Origin: Lachnospiraceae bacterium
GTDB lineage: Bacteria; Bacillota; Clostridia; Lachnospirales; Lachnospiraceae
Direction of reading: 5' to 3'
Assembly: GCA_017624835.1 (NCBI GenBank)
Contig: JAGAMG010000022.1
Span: 62,001 to 126,000 of the forward strand
DNA: 64,000 nt
Shown one piece after another: positions 25,728 through 34,197 of the stretch. Both the position numbers and the translations under genes were made by a program. How positions within the stretch are numbered: position 1 is the first letter of the stretch; every line of letters begins with the position of its first letter. The notes under the pieces are model-generated. The model did no database searches. It was not told where the DNA came from and saw only the letters and a program-made list of their open reading frames with translations.

Positions 25728-26228
25728 ATGGAATTTGAAGAAATATATAGAACATATTTTAACGACGTATTTCGATATATCCGAAGGCTATCCAACAACG
25801 AACACATAGCCGAAGAAATTACAGCGGACACATTCTTTAAAGCAATGCGCTCTCTGAACAGCTTTCGCGGAGACTGCGATATTCGTGTATGGCTATGTCA
25901 GATAGCCAAAAACAATTACTTAACCTATCTTAAAAAGTCCGGAAAAGCAGACAGCACAGAAGATGTAGAACTTTTAAACATACCGGATTCAAACGAAACC
26001 GTGGAAGAACAGCTTGTAAAGAAAGAAGAAGCCATGCAAATCCAAAAGCTGCTTCATCACATACCGGAGCCATACAAGGAAGTATTTATGTGGCGTGTAT
26101 TTGCTGATTTGAGTTTTAAACAAATAGGACAAATATTCAACAAATCGGAGAATTGGGCATGCGTCACCTATCATCGGGCTCGTACTAAAATCAAAGAAAA
26201 AATGGAGGAAATAAATTATGAGAAATGA
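25728..26228 (+). CDS. ECF-type RNA polymerase sigma factor
   Basis: A sigma-70 family factor of about 166 residues with only regions 2 and 4. Region 2 is EIYRTYFNDVFRYIRRLS and ITADTFFKAMRSL. Region 4 is IPEPYKEVFMWRVFADLS then FKQIGQIFNKSENWACVTYHRAR. The frame opens at 25707, but AAAGGAGG lies just before ATG 25728, and MEFEEIY is a normal family start. The anti-sigma gene overlaps its last 11 bases, which is the standard paired arrangement. Confidence 0.93.
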   Translation: MEFEEIYRTYFNDVFRYIRRLSNNEHIAEEITADTFFKAMRSLNSFRGDCDIRVWLCQIAKNNYLTYLKKSGKADSTEDVELLNIPDSNETVEEQLVKKEEAMQIQKLLHHIPEPYKEVFMWRVFADLSFKQIGQIFNKSENWACVTYHRARTKIKEKMEEINYEK

Positions 26229-27150
26229 ATGTAATATCATACAAGATGTTTTGCCACTTTATGTAGAAAACATTGTAAGTGATGATACCGCAGAGTTTGT
26301 AAAAGAACATCTTGAAACTTGTGCCAAGTGCCAACACAAATATGAACAAATGAAGGAACCCGAAGCAACTCATACAAGCGTAGAGGTAGCACCTCTGGTA
26401 AATCTGAAAAAAAAGATGTTGGTAAAAAGAGTACAAACAATTACCCTTACTACAATCTTTGTAATTGCAGTGGTTCTATCGGCATTTGCTGTATTGAGTG
26501 CGCCGGTTTATTTCCCCTACTCCGAAGACCTGTTATCCGTAACGGAAAATGCTGACGAAAGCATAACCATTACATTTGACGAAAGCGTAACTGACTATAG
26601 CTGTAGCGTCTTTTTTGATTCCGATACAGAAAATCCTTCCACCGAAAAAGTACATTATACCATTGAAGCATGGACCTCTCTTTGGGATGAATGGTTCTCT
26701 AATCGGGGCGTACAGTCCACCACAATCCGTCTCGAAAAAAATGTGCCATTTACCGTATACTATGCAGCCAACAATAACGAAGAAAATATTTTTATTTACG
26801 GGAAATCAGTAACAGCAAGTGGCGGCAGTATTACTCTTCCCAGATTGACATTAGGATATTATTTGATTTTGGCAATATTCGGTTTCTGCGCATTGCTTAT
26901 TGCATGGTTTATATTCAGGAGCAAACCCAATATCAAAATATGGATTGAGCGTTTCATACTATACCCAGTTTCTTATATAATAGGACATTTTATAGTATCG
27001 GGAATGAATTCCACATCCTATTCACTAGAGAGAGACTTTATGCTAATTATTTTCCTTTCGATTCTAATTTATTCCGGCATGCTTCTTGCACGTAGTCTTT
27101 ATCTGTTACGGAAGGAAATTAACAGTACAAATCTGTCTGCCTCCTTATAG
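26218..27150 (+). CDS. Anti-sigma factor with zinc-finger (zf-HC2) and membrane segments
   Basis: A 310-residue membrane protein that should hold the ECF sigma factor inactive. The N-terminal anti-sigma domain has a zinc site of Cys5, His31, Cys35 and Cys38 (HLETCAKC). One membrane helix follows (about 72-95), then an outer beta-rich domain of about 115 residues, then further helices (about 212-235, 250-265, 275-295) and a short tail. The extra C-terminal helices are more than a minimal anti-sigma factor has. Its start lies inside the sigma gene, so the two are coupled. Confidence 0.88.
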   Translation: MRNECNIIQDVLPLYVENIVSDDTAEFVKEHLETCAKCQHKYEQMKEPEATHTSVEVAPLVNLKKKMLVKRVQTITLTTIFVIAVVLSAFAVLSAPVYFPYSEDLLSVTENADESITITFDESVTDYSCSVFFDSDTENPSTEKVHYTIEAWTSLWDEWFSNRGVQSTTIRLEKNVPFTVYYAANNNEENIFIYGKSVTASGGSITLPRLTLGYYLILAIFGFCALLIAWFIFRSKPNIKIWIERFILYPVSYIIGHFIVSGMNSTSYSLERDFMLIIFLSILIYSGMLLARSLYLLRKEINSTNLSASL

Positions 27151-27206
27151 CCATATTTTGATTCGCCAGGCTATTACACAGTATGAACAGAATAAAGGAG
27201 CATTAA

Positions 27207-27234
27207 AATAAGACTGGATTTTTCCAGTCTTATT
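27207..27234 (+). terminator. Terminator of the sigma/anti-sigma operon
   Basis: An 11-bp perfect stem pairs AATAAGACTGG with CCAGTCTTATT around a 6-nt loop. T-rich flanks exist on both strands, so it may also serve hipA, which converges on it. Confidence 0.75.
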
Positions 27235-27283
27235 TAGACACGTCTCTATATTTCACTCTATGTTTTAACCGTTTTTTCCAGAT

Positions 27284-28654
27284 TTAAAATTGAATATATG
27301 CATTATGATTACATTCCTTTGCCTTATTTAATACTTCTATATTAGGAATATAACCATCATACTCTTTAGAATACATATGATACTTTTTGATATATTCCAT
27401 ACTTTCTTCACTTAACCCAACATATTCTGCATATTGCGCCCACTCTCTGACAACGGCAATAACCTGTTGAAGAATAGTATTAATTTTGCGCTCCGAAAGA
27501 TTCATATTCTTTCCACATATTTTCAAATCTTCAATTGTTAAATTTTCTCTTTTTCCGTTAATTGTCATTTGATGTGCAGATGTCCAAATACTATTAGGAT
27601 TATACGAAAAAGTCATATCATATGCCGGTGCAAGACTCCAATTTCCACGTCTATCCATAAGAAATGAGATATTCTTTACATGATCATCATAATTTTTCGA
27701 GACCTCATTAAATACCATTCTACGAAATAGACGTTCTACATCTGCCAATGACAATTTAAGTTGCATCATAACCTTTGATGCCTGCTCATAGCTATGTGCA
27801 CCGGGATTGTTAAAATCGAAATGTGCAATTCCTCCCAAGGACTGCATATGAATTTTTCTCCCGGTTTCAGAATCCCTATCAAAACGTTTTGTCATGAAAT
27901 GCATACCATCCATACTTTTTAACAATCGACATTCTGTCATATCTATTCCGGAATCCTTCGCCATTAAGGAATAAGCATATTCAATTTTCTGATATTCCAT
28001 ATGGTCTGTTTCCTTGTCCTTATCTTTATTATTGGAAACAGTTCCAAATTTGAGTAACCAATAACTATAGCCATCTCCGGCATCAATCTGACCGGAACGA
28101 ATATCCCTTGTTTTTTCATTCCATGCAATAAGAGCTTTTGCTCTTGCGCCTCCCGCAGATGTACCTACTTTTATAAGTTGTTCCATCGCCCGTTCATCTG
28201 CTTTAATCTTAATATCCTTCCTTTCAGAAAGAATTTTATCAGCTAATTTTGATAATTCATCAATATCAATTGATTGATCCGGAATACCCATACCCATTTG
28301 AGGTACAAATTCTAATGCCCCCATTCCTCTGCTGCCAACATAGCACAATCGTTCAACCGCAGTTAGGGTATTTTCCAATCGTCCCAATTTTAATAAATAA
28401 CTATTCATAATTCGTGTACCGAATTTATCCGGAAGAGAATCCGACAGCAACCCCGGCAAACCATGAAATGTTTCATCCCTTAATCCCGGGAATGAATATA
28501 TTTGTGTAGACAAAGGCATTGTAATAGGCGATACTTCAATATTACTTTTTACAAAACCTTTGTCGTAATTAAACTTAGGAATACTATGAGTATCCTTTTG
28601 AAAAACAGTTCCAATTTTACTTCCCCACAAAAAAACTTCTGCGCCACTACTCAT
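27284..28654 (-). CDS. hipA: HipA-family serine/threonine kinase toxin
   Basis: A 456-residue protein kinase-like toxin; known HipA kinases phosphorylate tRNA synthetases and cause persistence. The N-terminal beta domain (VFLWGSKIGTVFQ) is followed by FHGLPGLLSDSLPDKFG. Next come the nucleotide-binding Gly-rich loop GTSAGGARAKALI (164-176), the Ser-containing MQSLGGIAH segment, the catalytic NYDDHVKN (Asp324) and the metal-binding LAPAYD (Asp346). Its ATG overlaps the hipB stop as TAATG. The motifs look intact. The physiological target is unknown. Confidence 0.92.
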   Translation of the reverse strand: MSSGAEVFLWGSKIGTVFQKDTHSIPKFNYDKGFVKSNIEVSPITMPLSTQIYSFPGLRDETFHGLPGLLSDSLPDKFGTRIMNSYLLKLGRLENTLTAVERLCYVGSRGMGALEFVPQMGMGIPDQSIDIDELSKLADKILSERKDIKIKADERAMEQLIKVGTSAGGARAKALIAWNEKTRDIRSGQIDAGDGYSYWLLKFGTVSNNKDKDKETDHMEYQKIEYAYSLMAKDSGIDMTECRLLKSMDGMHFMTKRFDRDSETGRKIHMQSLGGIAHFDFNNPGAHSYEQASKVMMQLKLSLADVERLFRRMVFNEVSKNYDDHVKNISFLMDRRGNWSLAPAYDMTFSYNPNSIWTSAHQMTINGKRENLTIEDLKICGKNMNLSERKINTILQQVIAVVREWAQYAEYVGLSEESMEYIKKYHMYSKEYDGYIPNIEVLNKAKECNHNAYIQF

Positions 28655-28992
28655 TATTTTTCATCCCCCCATTGCCATTCCACCTTGTCTAATCTGGATT
28701 TGGAAACTCTTTTTCTTTTATATTCACTCTTAAAAGCTTCCTCCGGTAATTGTTCCTGTTCCGGTATCAGCAAATTAAAGTTTTCAATTAATCCAAGGGC
28801 TCTCATTATCCTCATTAAATTATTGATATTTGAACCTTCACCATTTTCAATTCTTACCACTGTATTAAAAGACACTCCTGCTTTCTCACATAATTCTTTC
28901 TGTGTCAAGGATTGTCCGATTCTTATATCTTTTATTCGTTGTCCCATTTCTTTTAAAATTGATATATTACTGTGTGTATTTTCTATTTTCAT
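28654..28992 (-). CDS. HipB-like XRE antitoxin/repressor
   Basis: A 112-residue protein with a Cro/C1-type helix-turn-helix (IRIGQSLTQKELCEKAGVSFNTVVRIENGEG, residues about 22-52) and a basic C-terminal tail (EYKRKRVSKSRLDK). It precedes hipA with coupled translation. It is expected to bind HipA and repress the operon through the palindrome at 29005-29024. AAAGGAG lies 6 nt before ATG 28992. Confidence 0.9.
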   Translation of the reverse strand: MKIENTHSNISILKEMGQRIKDIRIGQSLTQKELCEKAGVSFNTVVRIENGEGSNINNLMRIMRALGLIENFNLLIPEQEQLPEEAFKSEYKRKRVSKSRLDKVEWQWGDEK

Positions 28993-29004
28993 ATATACTC
29001 CTTT

Positions 29005-29024
29005 ATTACTCTTTTATGAGTAAT
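29005..29024. promoter_or_regulatory. hipBA operator
   Basis: A dyad ATTACTC-N6-GAGTAAT lies between the -10 box and the ribosome site of hipB, where HipB autorepression is expected. Confidence 0.6.
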
Positions 29025-29054
29025 AGTGTATCATATACAACTTTAATATGTCAA
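29025..29054 (-). promoter_or_regulatory. hipBA promoter
   Basis: On the minus strand TTGACA (29049-29054), an 18-bp spacer and TACACT (29025-29030). The operator abuts the -10 box. Confidence 0.6.
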
Positions 29055-29077
29055 TTTTGGGTGATTATTTTGTCAAA

Positions 29078-29470
29078 TTACACTAAATCCTCCAGCCTGC
29101 CATGCTTCTCATATCTGGTTATGCGAGAGACCTGATTCTTTTCATCCACAAACACTACCTTGGGAGGATTCTCCTGCAATTCCTCCGGTGTCATTGTGGC
29201 ATAGCACATAATGATAATTTTATCCCCCACGGCCACCATTCGGGCTGCTGCTCCGTTTAAACAAATCATCCCACTATCCCGCTGACCACAGATAGCATAG
29301 GTTTCAAACCGGGAACCATTATCCACATCCACAATCTGAACCTTTTCATATTCAAAAATTCCGGCTTTTTCCATAAGAGCTTCATCAATGGTAATACTTC
29401 CGATATAATTCAGTTCTGCTTGGACAACCGTTGCACGATGTATTTTACTTTTTAACGCCGTTATTTGCAT
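29078..29470 (-). CDS. panD: Aspartate 1-decarboxylase
   Basis: Makes beta-alanine from aspartate for pantothenate synthesis. The 130-residue pyruvoyl enzyme self-cleaves between Gly24 and Ser25 (NYIGSITID). It also shows [17 protein letters not shown] with the substrate Arg and [17 protein letters not shown]. It is on the same strand as panC and panB but separated from them by an IS110 element. The ancestral panC-panD gap would have been about 116 bp. AAAGGA lies upstream of the ATG and survives the insertion. Confidence 0.95.
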   Translation of the reverse strand: MQITALKSKIHRATVVQAELNYIGSITIDEALMEKAGIFEYEKVQIVDVDNGSRFETYAICGQRDSGMICLNGAAARMVAVGDKIIIMCYATMTPEELQENPPKVVFVDEKNQVSRITRYEKHGRLEDLV

Positions 29471-29515
29471 TGTCTTTTCTGTCCTTTCTACTACAATATA
29501 TTTATGGTCAATATA

Positions 29516-29532
29516 CCTAACAACCAGTTAGG
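29516..29532. repeat. Short inverted repeat at the IS left end
   Basis: CCTAAC-N5-GTTAGG lies at the left boundary, overlapping the core. It forms most of the spacer of the circle-junction promoter. Confidence 0.5.
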
Positions 29533-29546
29533 TTATTATCCATCTT

Positions 29547-29760
29547 GTTGCTTAAGCTGTTAGAATGTAGGTAGCAATTGGATATCTTTTCCTTTCTTGG
29601 ACTTCGCGTCCGTGAGATAGACTGATAACCAGCTCCTCATTCGCAGCGTTCGTTTTATGCAGGTTGAACTGCCTTAGGTACGTTCGTGTCACACCACAGT
29701 AGATTGAATAGGCAATGAGTAAAACTGGTATTTATCCATTGCAATAATCTTAAGGAGTGA
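29547..29760 (+). ncRNA. Candidate IS110 bridge RNA
   Basis: The left non-coding end of IS110-group elements encodes the bridge RNA that guides target and donor recognition. Here the predicted start is about 8 nt after the circle-junction -10 (29534-29539). A GGAC-TTCGC-GTCC hairpin (29599-29611) lies between two guide-like segments. GGATATCT (29580-29587) resembles the left target before the CT core (7 of 8 pairs with wobbles). GTGAGATAG (29612-29620) pairs with the right target CTATTTTTC (8 of 9 with two wobbles). A second domain is closed by CTCATT/AATGAG. The exact 3' end is not known. Confidence 0.6.
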
Positions 29761-29767
29761 CAAATTT

Positions 29768-30976
29768 ATGAACGCAGTAGGTATCGATGTTTCAAAAGGT
29801 AAAAGTATGGTTGCCATCATGCGACCTTTCGGTGAAATTGTTTCCACACCTTTTGAAATCAAACACACAACCAGTGATATCAATTCTCTTGTAGAACTCA
29901 TCAACTCTGTTGAGGGTGAGTCCCGAATCGTAATGGAACATACAGGACGTTATTATGAAGTCCTTGCCCATCAGCTTTCCGAGGCAAACCTATTCGTCAG
30001 TGCCATTAACCCCAAACTTATCAAGGATTTTGATAATGATTCTCTTCGTAAAGTCAAATCCGATAAAGCTGACGCTGTTAAGATTGCACGATATGCACTT
30101 GACAAGTGGCAGAATCTTAAACAGTATAGTGTTATGGATGAATTACGCAATCAACTTAAAACCATGAACCGTCAGTTTGGCTTTTACATGAAGCATAAGA
30201 CGGCTATGAAGAATAATCTTATCGGCATCCTTGACCAAACCTATCCTGGTGTTAATACTTATTTTGACAGTCCTGCACGTAGTGACGGCAGCCAGAAATG
30301 GGTTGATTTTGCAACTACATACTGGCATGTGGACTGCGTCCGTAAAATGTCCCAAAATGCCTTTATCGACCATTATCAAAACTGGTGCAAACGCAAGAAG
30401 TACAACTTCAGTCAGTCAAAAGCTGAAGAAATCTATGGAAAAGCTAAGGAACTTGTTCCTGTACTTCCTAAGGATGACATTACAAAACTTATTATCAGGC
30501 AGGCAATTGACCAACTTAATAGTGCCTCTACAACCGTTGAATCACTTCGCACCTTAATGAATGAAACTGCATCCAAGCTCCCTGAGTATCCTATCGTTAT
30601 GGCAATGAAAGGTGTTGGTCCTTCACTTGGTCCTCAGCTGATGGCTGAGATTGGTGACGTTTCCCGTTTCACCCATAAAGGTGCAATCACTGCATTTGCC
30701 GGTGTGGATCCCGGAGTTAATGAATCCGGAACGTATGAACAAAAAAGCGTACCAACTTCAAAACGTGGCTCTTCTGACCTTAGGAAGACTTTGTTTCAGG
30801 TAATGGATGCCTTGCTCAAAACACATCCTCAAGACGACCCAGTATATCAGTTCTTGGATAAGAAACGATCTCAGGGTAAACCTTACTATGTCTATATGAC
30901 AGCGGGTGCCAACAAGTTTCTAAGAATCTACTATGGTCGAGTGAAAGAATACCTTGCCGCTCTTCCAGAATCCTAA
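29768..30976 (+). CDS. IS110-family transposase (bridge-RNA-guided recombinase)
   Basis: A 402-residue DEDD recombinase. The RuvC-like domain has Asp7 (GIDVSKGK), Glu57 (IVMEHTGRYYEVL) and Asp99/Asp102 (KSDKADAVKIAR). A coiled middle follows. The Transposase_20 domain has MKGVGPSLGPQLMAEIGD, AFAGVDPG and SKRGSSDLRK (331-340), which contains candidate catalytic serines. All key positions look intact and there is no frameshift, so the element may be active. AAGGAG lies just before ATG 29768. The long 5' non-coding region places it in the IS110 rather than the IS1111 group. Confidence 0.95.
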   Translation: MNAVGIDVSKGKSMVAIMRPFGEIVSTPFEIKHTTSDINSLVELINSVEGESRIVMEHTGRYYEVLAHQLSEANLFVSAINPKLIKDFDNDSLRKVKSDKADAVKIARYALDKWQNLKQYSVMDELRNQLKTMNRQFGFYMKHKTAMKNNLIGILDQTYPGVNTYFDSPARSDGSQKWVDFATTYWHVDCVRKMSQNAFIDHYQNWCKRKKYNFSQSKAEEIYGKAKELVPVLPKDDITKLIIRQAIDQLNSASTTVESLRTLMNETASKLPEYPIVMAMKGVGPSLGPQLMAEIGDVSRFTHKGAITAFAGVDPGVNESGTYEQKSVPTSKRGSSDLRKTLFQVMDALLKTHPQDDPVYQFLDKKRSQGKPYYVYMTAGANKFLRIYYGRVKEYLAALPES

Positions 30977-31100
30977 TTATCCACTACGATTTTCAGACCA
31001 GCACTGGTGTGGTGGTCTTATTTTGATACCTATTTTTCAACCTGTATAAAATTTTCAATATTCTTTAATTTAGCCTTGACTTTTTATTTGCAGGCTATTT

Positions 31101-31955
31101 CTACAAGTTTACCAACTCCACAATAAAATTATCAATCAGGCGGGTTTTTCCGATATACACTGCCATTGCCACAAGAACCGCACCTTCCAATAATTCTATC
31201 TTTTCAATGGTATCCATACTTACCACTTCTACATAATCAATTTTTGCCAAGGGTTCTCTGGCGATATTTTCTTTCATAGCATCTACAAGTGCCTTCGCAT
31301 CCCTTACACCATCTCTTACCAAACGTTCTCCCAGACAGATGGTCTGACTCAAAATCAATGCTGCCTTCCGCTCTTCCTCATTCAGGTATGTATTTCTGGA
31401 GCTCTTGGCAAGGCCGTCCTCTTCCCGGATAATGGGGCAGCCTACGATTTCAATATCCATATTCAAATCCTTTACCATTCTGCGGATAACTGCCAGCTGC
31501 TGGGCATCCTTTTGGCCGAAAAATGCCTTATCAGGAGTTACAATATTGAAAAGCTTGCTAACCACTGTACAGACACCACGGAAATGAATGGGTCTGGATT
31601 TTCCACAAAGCTCTTTGGTTAATCCGTTCATATCCACAAAGGAGCAAAAGCCCTGCTCATACATTTCCTCTACCTCGGGATGGAAAATCAAATCCACCCC
31701 TATGGATTCACAAAGCTTAGCATCTGCCTGTAAATCTCTGGGATAGCTGTCCAAATCTTCATTGACGCCGAACTGCATGGGATTTACAAAGATACTTGCT
31801 ACTACCTTGTCACATTCTTTTTTGGCGCGATGCATGAGACTTGCATGCCCCTCATGAAGATAGCCCATAGTGGGCACAAATCCAATGGTTAATCCTTGTT
31901 TTTTCCACTCTTTTACCTGTGTTCTTACTTCCTTTATTGTTGATACAATCTGCAT
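31101..31955 (-). CDS. panC: Pantothenate synthetase
   Basis: ATP-dependent ligation of pantoate and beta-alanine. The 284-residue protein shows FVPTMGYLHEGHASLM (nucleotide HxGH motif), FVNPMQFG, YPRDLQAD, FFGQKDAQQLAVI and SSRNTYL. The length is normal. It lies 59 bp after panB on the same strand. The IS110 element follows within about 70 bp of its stop, with the gene itself intact. Confidence 0.96.
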   Translation of the reverse strand: MQIVSTIKEVRTQVKEWKKQGLTIGFVPTMGYLHEGHASLMHRAKKECDKVVASIFVNPMQFGVNEDLDSYPRDLQADAKLCESIGVDLIFHPEVEEMYEQGFCSFVDMNGLTKELCGKSRPIHFRGVCTVVSKLFNIVTPDKAFFGQKDAQQLAVIRRMVKDLNMDIEIVGCPIIREEDGLAKSSRNTYLNEEERKAALILSQTICLGERLVRDGVRDAKALVDAMKENIAREPLAKIDYVEVVSMDTIEKIELLEGAVLVAMAVYIGKTRLIDNFIVELVNL

Positions 31956-32014
31956 GTTATACTCTCCTCTATGTTTCTCTTTTTCTCTCTATCTTTTATT
32001 TTTCACATACGCTC

Positions 32015-32842
32015 TTAATACAGCTTCTCTAACACATCATCAGATATGGTATATTCATGTTCCTTTCCGGGGAATGTGCCTGCTTGAACCTCTTCACAAT
32101 AGGTACGGAAGGCTTCCTTCATTACCTCACCCACCTTGGCAAATTGCTTTACAAACTTTGGGGTAAAATCAGAAAACATGCCCAACATATCCTGATATAC
32201 CAGCACCTGTCCGTCACAGGCATTTCCTGCGCCAATACCGATAGTAGGAATGGTAAGCTCCTTGGTAACAAGCTCTGCCAGCTTTGCAGGAACGCACTCC
32301 AATACTACAGCAAAGGCTCCTGCTGCCGCTACCGCCTTTGCATCCTCAATGAGCTTTTTGGCTGCCGCTTCACTCTTACCCTGTACCTTAAAGCCACCAA
32401 AGGCATTGATGGACTGAGGGGTAAGCCCGATATGTGCTACCACAGGGATTCCTGCCGCGGTAATCGCCTGTATCTGGGGGCATACCTCCACGCCGCCCTC
32501 TAATTTTACAGCTCCCGCTCTTCCCTCTTTCATCAAACGCCCTGCATTAACCACTGCATCATAAACACTGGTTTGATAGGACATAAAAGGCATGTCAATA
32601 ACTACAAGGGCATTTTTTGCCCCACGGCTGACTGCCGCACCGTGGTGTATCATATCCTCCATAGTAACGGATATAGTATCTTCATATCCAAGAATCACAT
32701 TTCCCAGGGAATCCCCCACCAAAATGGAATTTACTCCCGCTTCATCAATCAGCTTTGCTGTAGAATAATCATAGGCTGTAAGCATGGTCAGCTTCTCACC
32801 CTTTTGTTTTGCTTCCCTAAAGGTTACAACTGTGTTTTTCAT
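32015..32842 (-). CDS. panB: Ketopantoate hydroxymethyltransferase
   Basis: Transfers a hydroxymethyl group from methylene-tetrahydrofolate to ketoisovalerate to give ketopantoate. The TIM-barrel protein of about 275 residues has [33 protein letters not shown] (metal Asp), [10 protein letters not shown] and [16 protein letters not shown]. The frame opens at 32860, but the AAAGGA site and the family start MKNTVVTF point to ATG 32842. It is 14 bp after the DUF2520 reductase gene. Confidence 0.96.
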   Translation of the reverse strand: MKNTVVTFREAKQKGEKLTMLTAYDYSTAKLIDEAGVNSILVGDSLGNVILGYEDTISVTMEDMIHHGAAVSRGAKNALVVIDMPFMSYQTSVYDAVVNAGRLMKEGRAGAVKLEGGVEVCPQIQAITAAGIPVVAHIGLTPQSINAFGGFKVQGKSEAAAKKLIEDAKAVAAAGAFAVVLECVPAKLAELVTKELTIPTIGIGAGNACDGQVLVYQDMLGMFSDFTPKFVKQFAKVGEVMKEAFRTYCEEVQAGTFPGKEHEYTISDDVLEKLY

Positions 32843-32856
32843 TTCTCCATCCTTTC

Positions 32857-33684
32857 TCAAGTTAACTTTACTTTTCCATAATCCCTGCCCGGGTTTTTCT
32901 GTTCTGCCACAGAAATTAAGTGTTTGGACAACAGGCGGTAAATTTCTCTTCTTTCCCCGCTTAAAACTGCAAGGTGCTTTTCTACCGTTTGGAAATCCGC
33001 TCGTTCTACAGGGCCTGTCAATGCATCGATTGCACCTTTGGAAGCCACATTCATTGCATTTCCCTGAAACAATGGTTTTAATGCATGCTCTGCAAAGGCT
33101 TCACTTAATCCGCACTCCTGCAAAAGCCCTATGGCAATATCATATAACCCTACCACCAGATTGCTGGCAAATACCGAAGCTGCATGATACTTAACTTTCA
33201 CCTCCGGGGATAAAAACTCCACCTGATTTCCACAGCTTTTCAGCACCTCTGCCAGGTCTTCCACTTCTTTTCCTTCAATTGTAAAATATGCTTGGGATAA
33301 ATCCTGATAGCCCGTGAACTTATCACTGACGGCACATATTGGATGGATGGAGCAACCTCGTGCTCCCCTTTCACTGATACCGGAAAAAACCATAGAGGAC
33401 AGTGCACCACTACAATGCACAAGACATTTTCCCTCTATGTCTGATTGAATTATTTCAGAATAAACCTCCCGGATACACCCGTCCGGGACCGTAAGAAACA
33501 GAGTATCACATTCTCTGATTAGTTCCTTTAATTTCTTGTAACACTTTGTTTTTGTAAATGCTGCCGCTTCCTTGGAAGAATCTAAATTGCGACTATAATA
33601 GCCGGACACACACTGTCCATGTTCCATGAAATATTTCCCCATGGAAAAGCCTACTTTACCGGCTCCTATAAATCCTATTTTCAA
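32857..33684 (-). CDS. Rossmann-like/DUF2520 protein, probable ketopantoate reductase
   Basis: A 275-residue NAD(P)-binding protein starting at TTG 33684 after an AGGTGATG site. The N-terminal Rossmann motif is [14 protein letters not shown], and the DUF2520 half has [10 protein letters not shown] and [17 protein letters not shown]. It is the first gene of the pan operon. The operon has panB, panC and panD but no PanE, and a PanG-type ketopantoate reductase of this general kind is known in other bacteria. That function is inferred from context and not proven by sequence. Confidence 0.82.
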   Translation of the reverse strand: MKIGFIGAGKVGFSMGKYFMEHGQCVSGYYSRNLDSSKEAAAFTKTKCYKKLKELIRECDTLFLTVPDGCIREVYSEIIQSDIEGKCLVHCSGALSSMVFSGISERGARGCSIHPICAVSDKFTGYQDLSQAYFTIEGKEVEDLAEVLKSCGNQVEFLSPEVKVKYHAASVFASNLVVGLYDIAIGLLQECGLSEAFAEHALKPLFQGNAMNVASKGAIDALTGPVERADFQTVEKHLAVLSGERREIYRLLSKHLISVAEQKNPGRDYGKVKLT

Positions 33685-33751
33685 TCACATCACCTGCCCT
33701 TACTCTCATTGCACTTATGTACATACGATGTATCAGGTAATACTCTCTTTC

Positions 33752-33831
33752 TTCTGCCAAAGGTTACAGTTTTTCCTTGGTACGGTTTCTTGTGAATACC
33801 ATCCAAGGGGGAGTGTAACACTTTGGCAGAA
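33752..33831. other. 80-nt structured inverted repeat before the pantothenate operon
   Basis: TTCTGCCAAAG (33752-33762) pairs with CTTTGGCAGAA (33821-33831). The stem continues as GTTACA/TGTAAC with one bulged base, giving 17 bp. Inside, CCTTGG (33775-33780) pairs with CCAAGG (33803-33808). No T-run follows on either strand, so it is a poor terminator. It may be a leader RNA structure or a small repeat. It lies 16 bp after the small repeat-protein gene and 68 bp before the DUF2520 gene. Confidence 0.5.
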
Positions 33832-33846
33832 ATAATGCAAGATATT

Positions 33847-34077
33847 TTAAAATTTCTTCTGTTCTTCAGCAAGCCTCGCCTTAGCTTCTTCTACGGTTTC
33901 CCCCTCTTTGGTAAGGTAGTTGTCTACAAATTTATCGGTGATTTTCTGAAAGCCTTCCACCACGCCATCCTCAATTTTCTTGTAGCCACCTACAACACCT
34001 TCCTCAATTTTCTTGTAACCTTCTACAACTCCCTCTTCAATCTTCTTGTTCATTTTTACTAATTTTGATTTTGCCAT
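33847..34077 (-). CDS. Small repeat protein (KKIEEGVVEGY repeats)
   Basis: A 76-residue, highly charged helical protein. About three 11-residue repeats (KKIEEGVVEGY, KKIEEGVVGGY, KKIEDGVVEGF) are followed by QKITDKFVDNYL and a tail TVEEAKARLAEEQKK. The 11-residue period suggests an amphipathic helix that could lie on a membrane or form a coiled coil. I know no function. AAGGAG precedes the ATG. Its upstream block is nearly the same as that of the membrane protein next to the ECF sigma factor, hinting at shared control. Confidence 0.75.
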   Translation of the reverse strand: MAKSKLVKMNKKIEEGVVEGYKKIEEGVVGGYKKIEDGVVEGFQKITDKFVDNYLTKEGETVEEAKARLAEEQKKF

Positions 34078-34110
34078 TTTTCTTTTCTCCTTGTCTGTTC
34101 ATCTGTTTGT

Positions 34111-34160
34111 TTTTGTTTCACTTGATGATTGTATCTTACAGGGAGATTGTTGGAGATTTG
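34111..34160 (-). promoter_or_regulatory. Conserved upstream block, copy B (candidate ECF-type promoter)
   Basis: The counterpart of 25484-25533. TACAAT lies at 34128-34133, 51 bp before the start codon, with a TCCAACAA element upstream. The distance to the gene is similar in both copies. Confidence 0.5.
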
Positions 34161-34197
34161 CTAAAAAAATGTTTCTGAAATGTTAAAATCAAAAATT

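Larger units (their letters stand above)
29517..31029 (+). mobile_element. IS110-family insertion sequence, about 1.5 kb
   Basis: The element has a 250-bp left non-coding end, one DEDD transposase gene and a short right end. The 7-bp ATACCTA occurs at both junctions (29513-29519 and 31026-31032) and contains the CT core usual for this family. The ends lack terminal inverted repeats, also usual. It sits between panC and panD with the transposase antisense to them. Joining the right end to the left end gives TTGATA, 18 bp, TATTAT, a promoter that exists only in the circle. The exact edge is uncertain within the 7-bp repeat. Confidence 0.8.
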
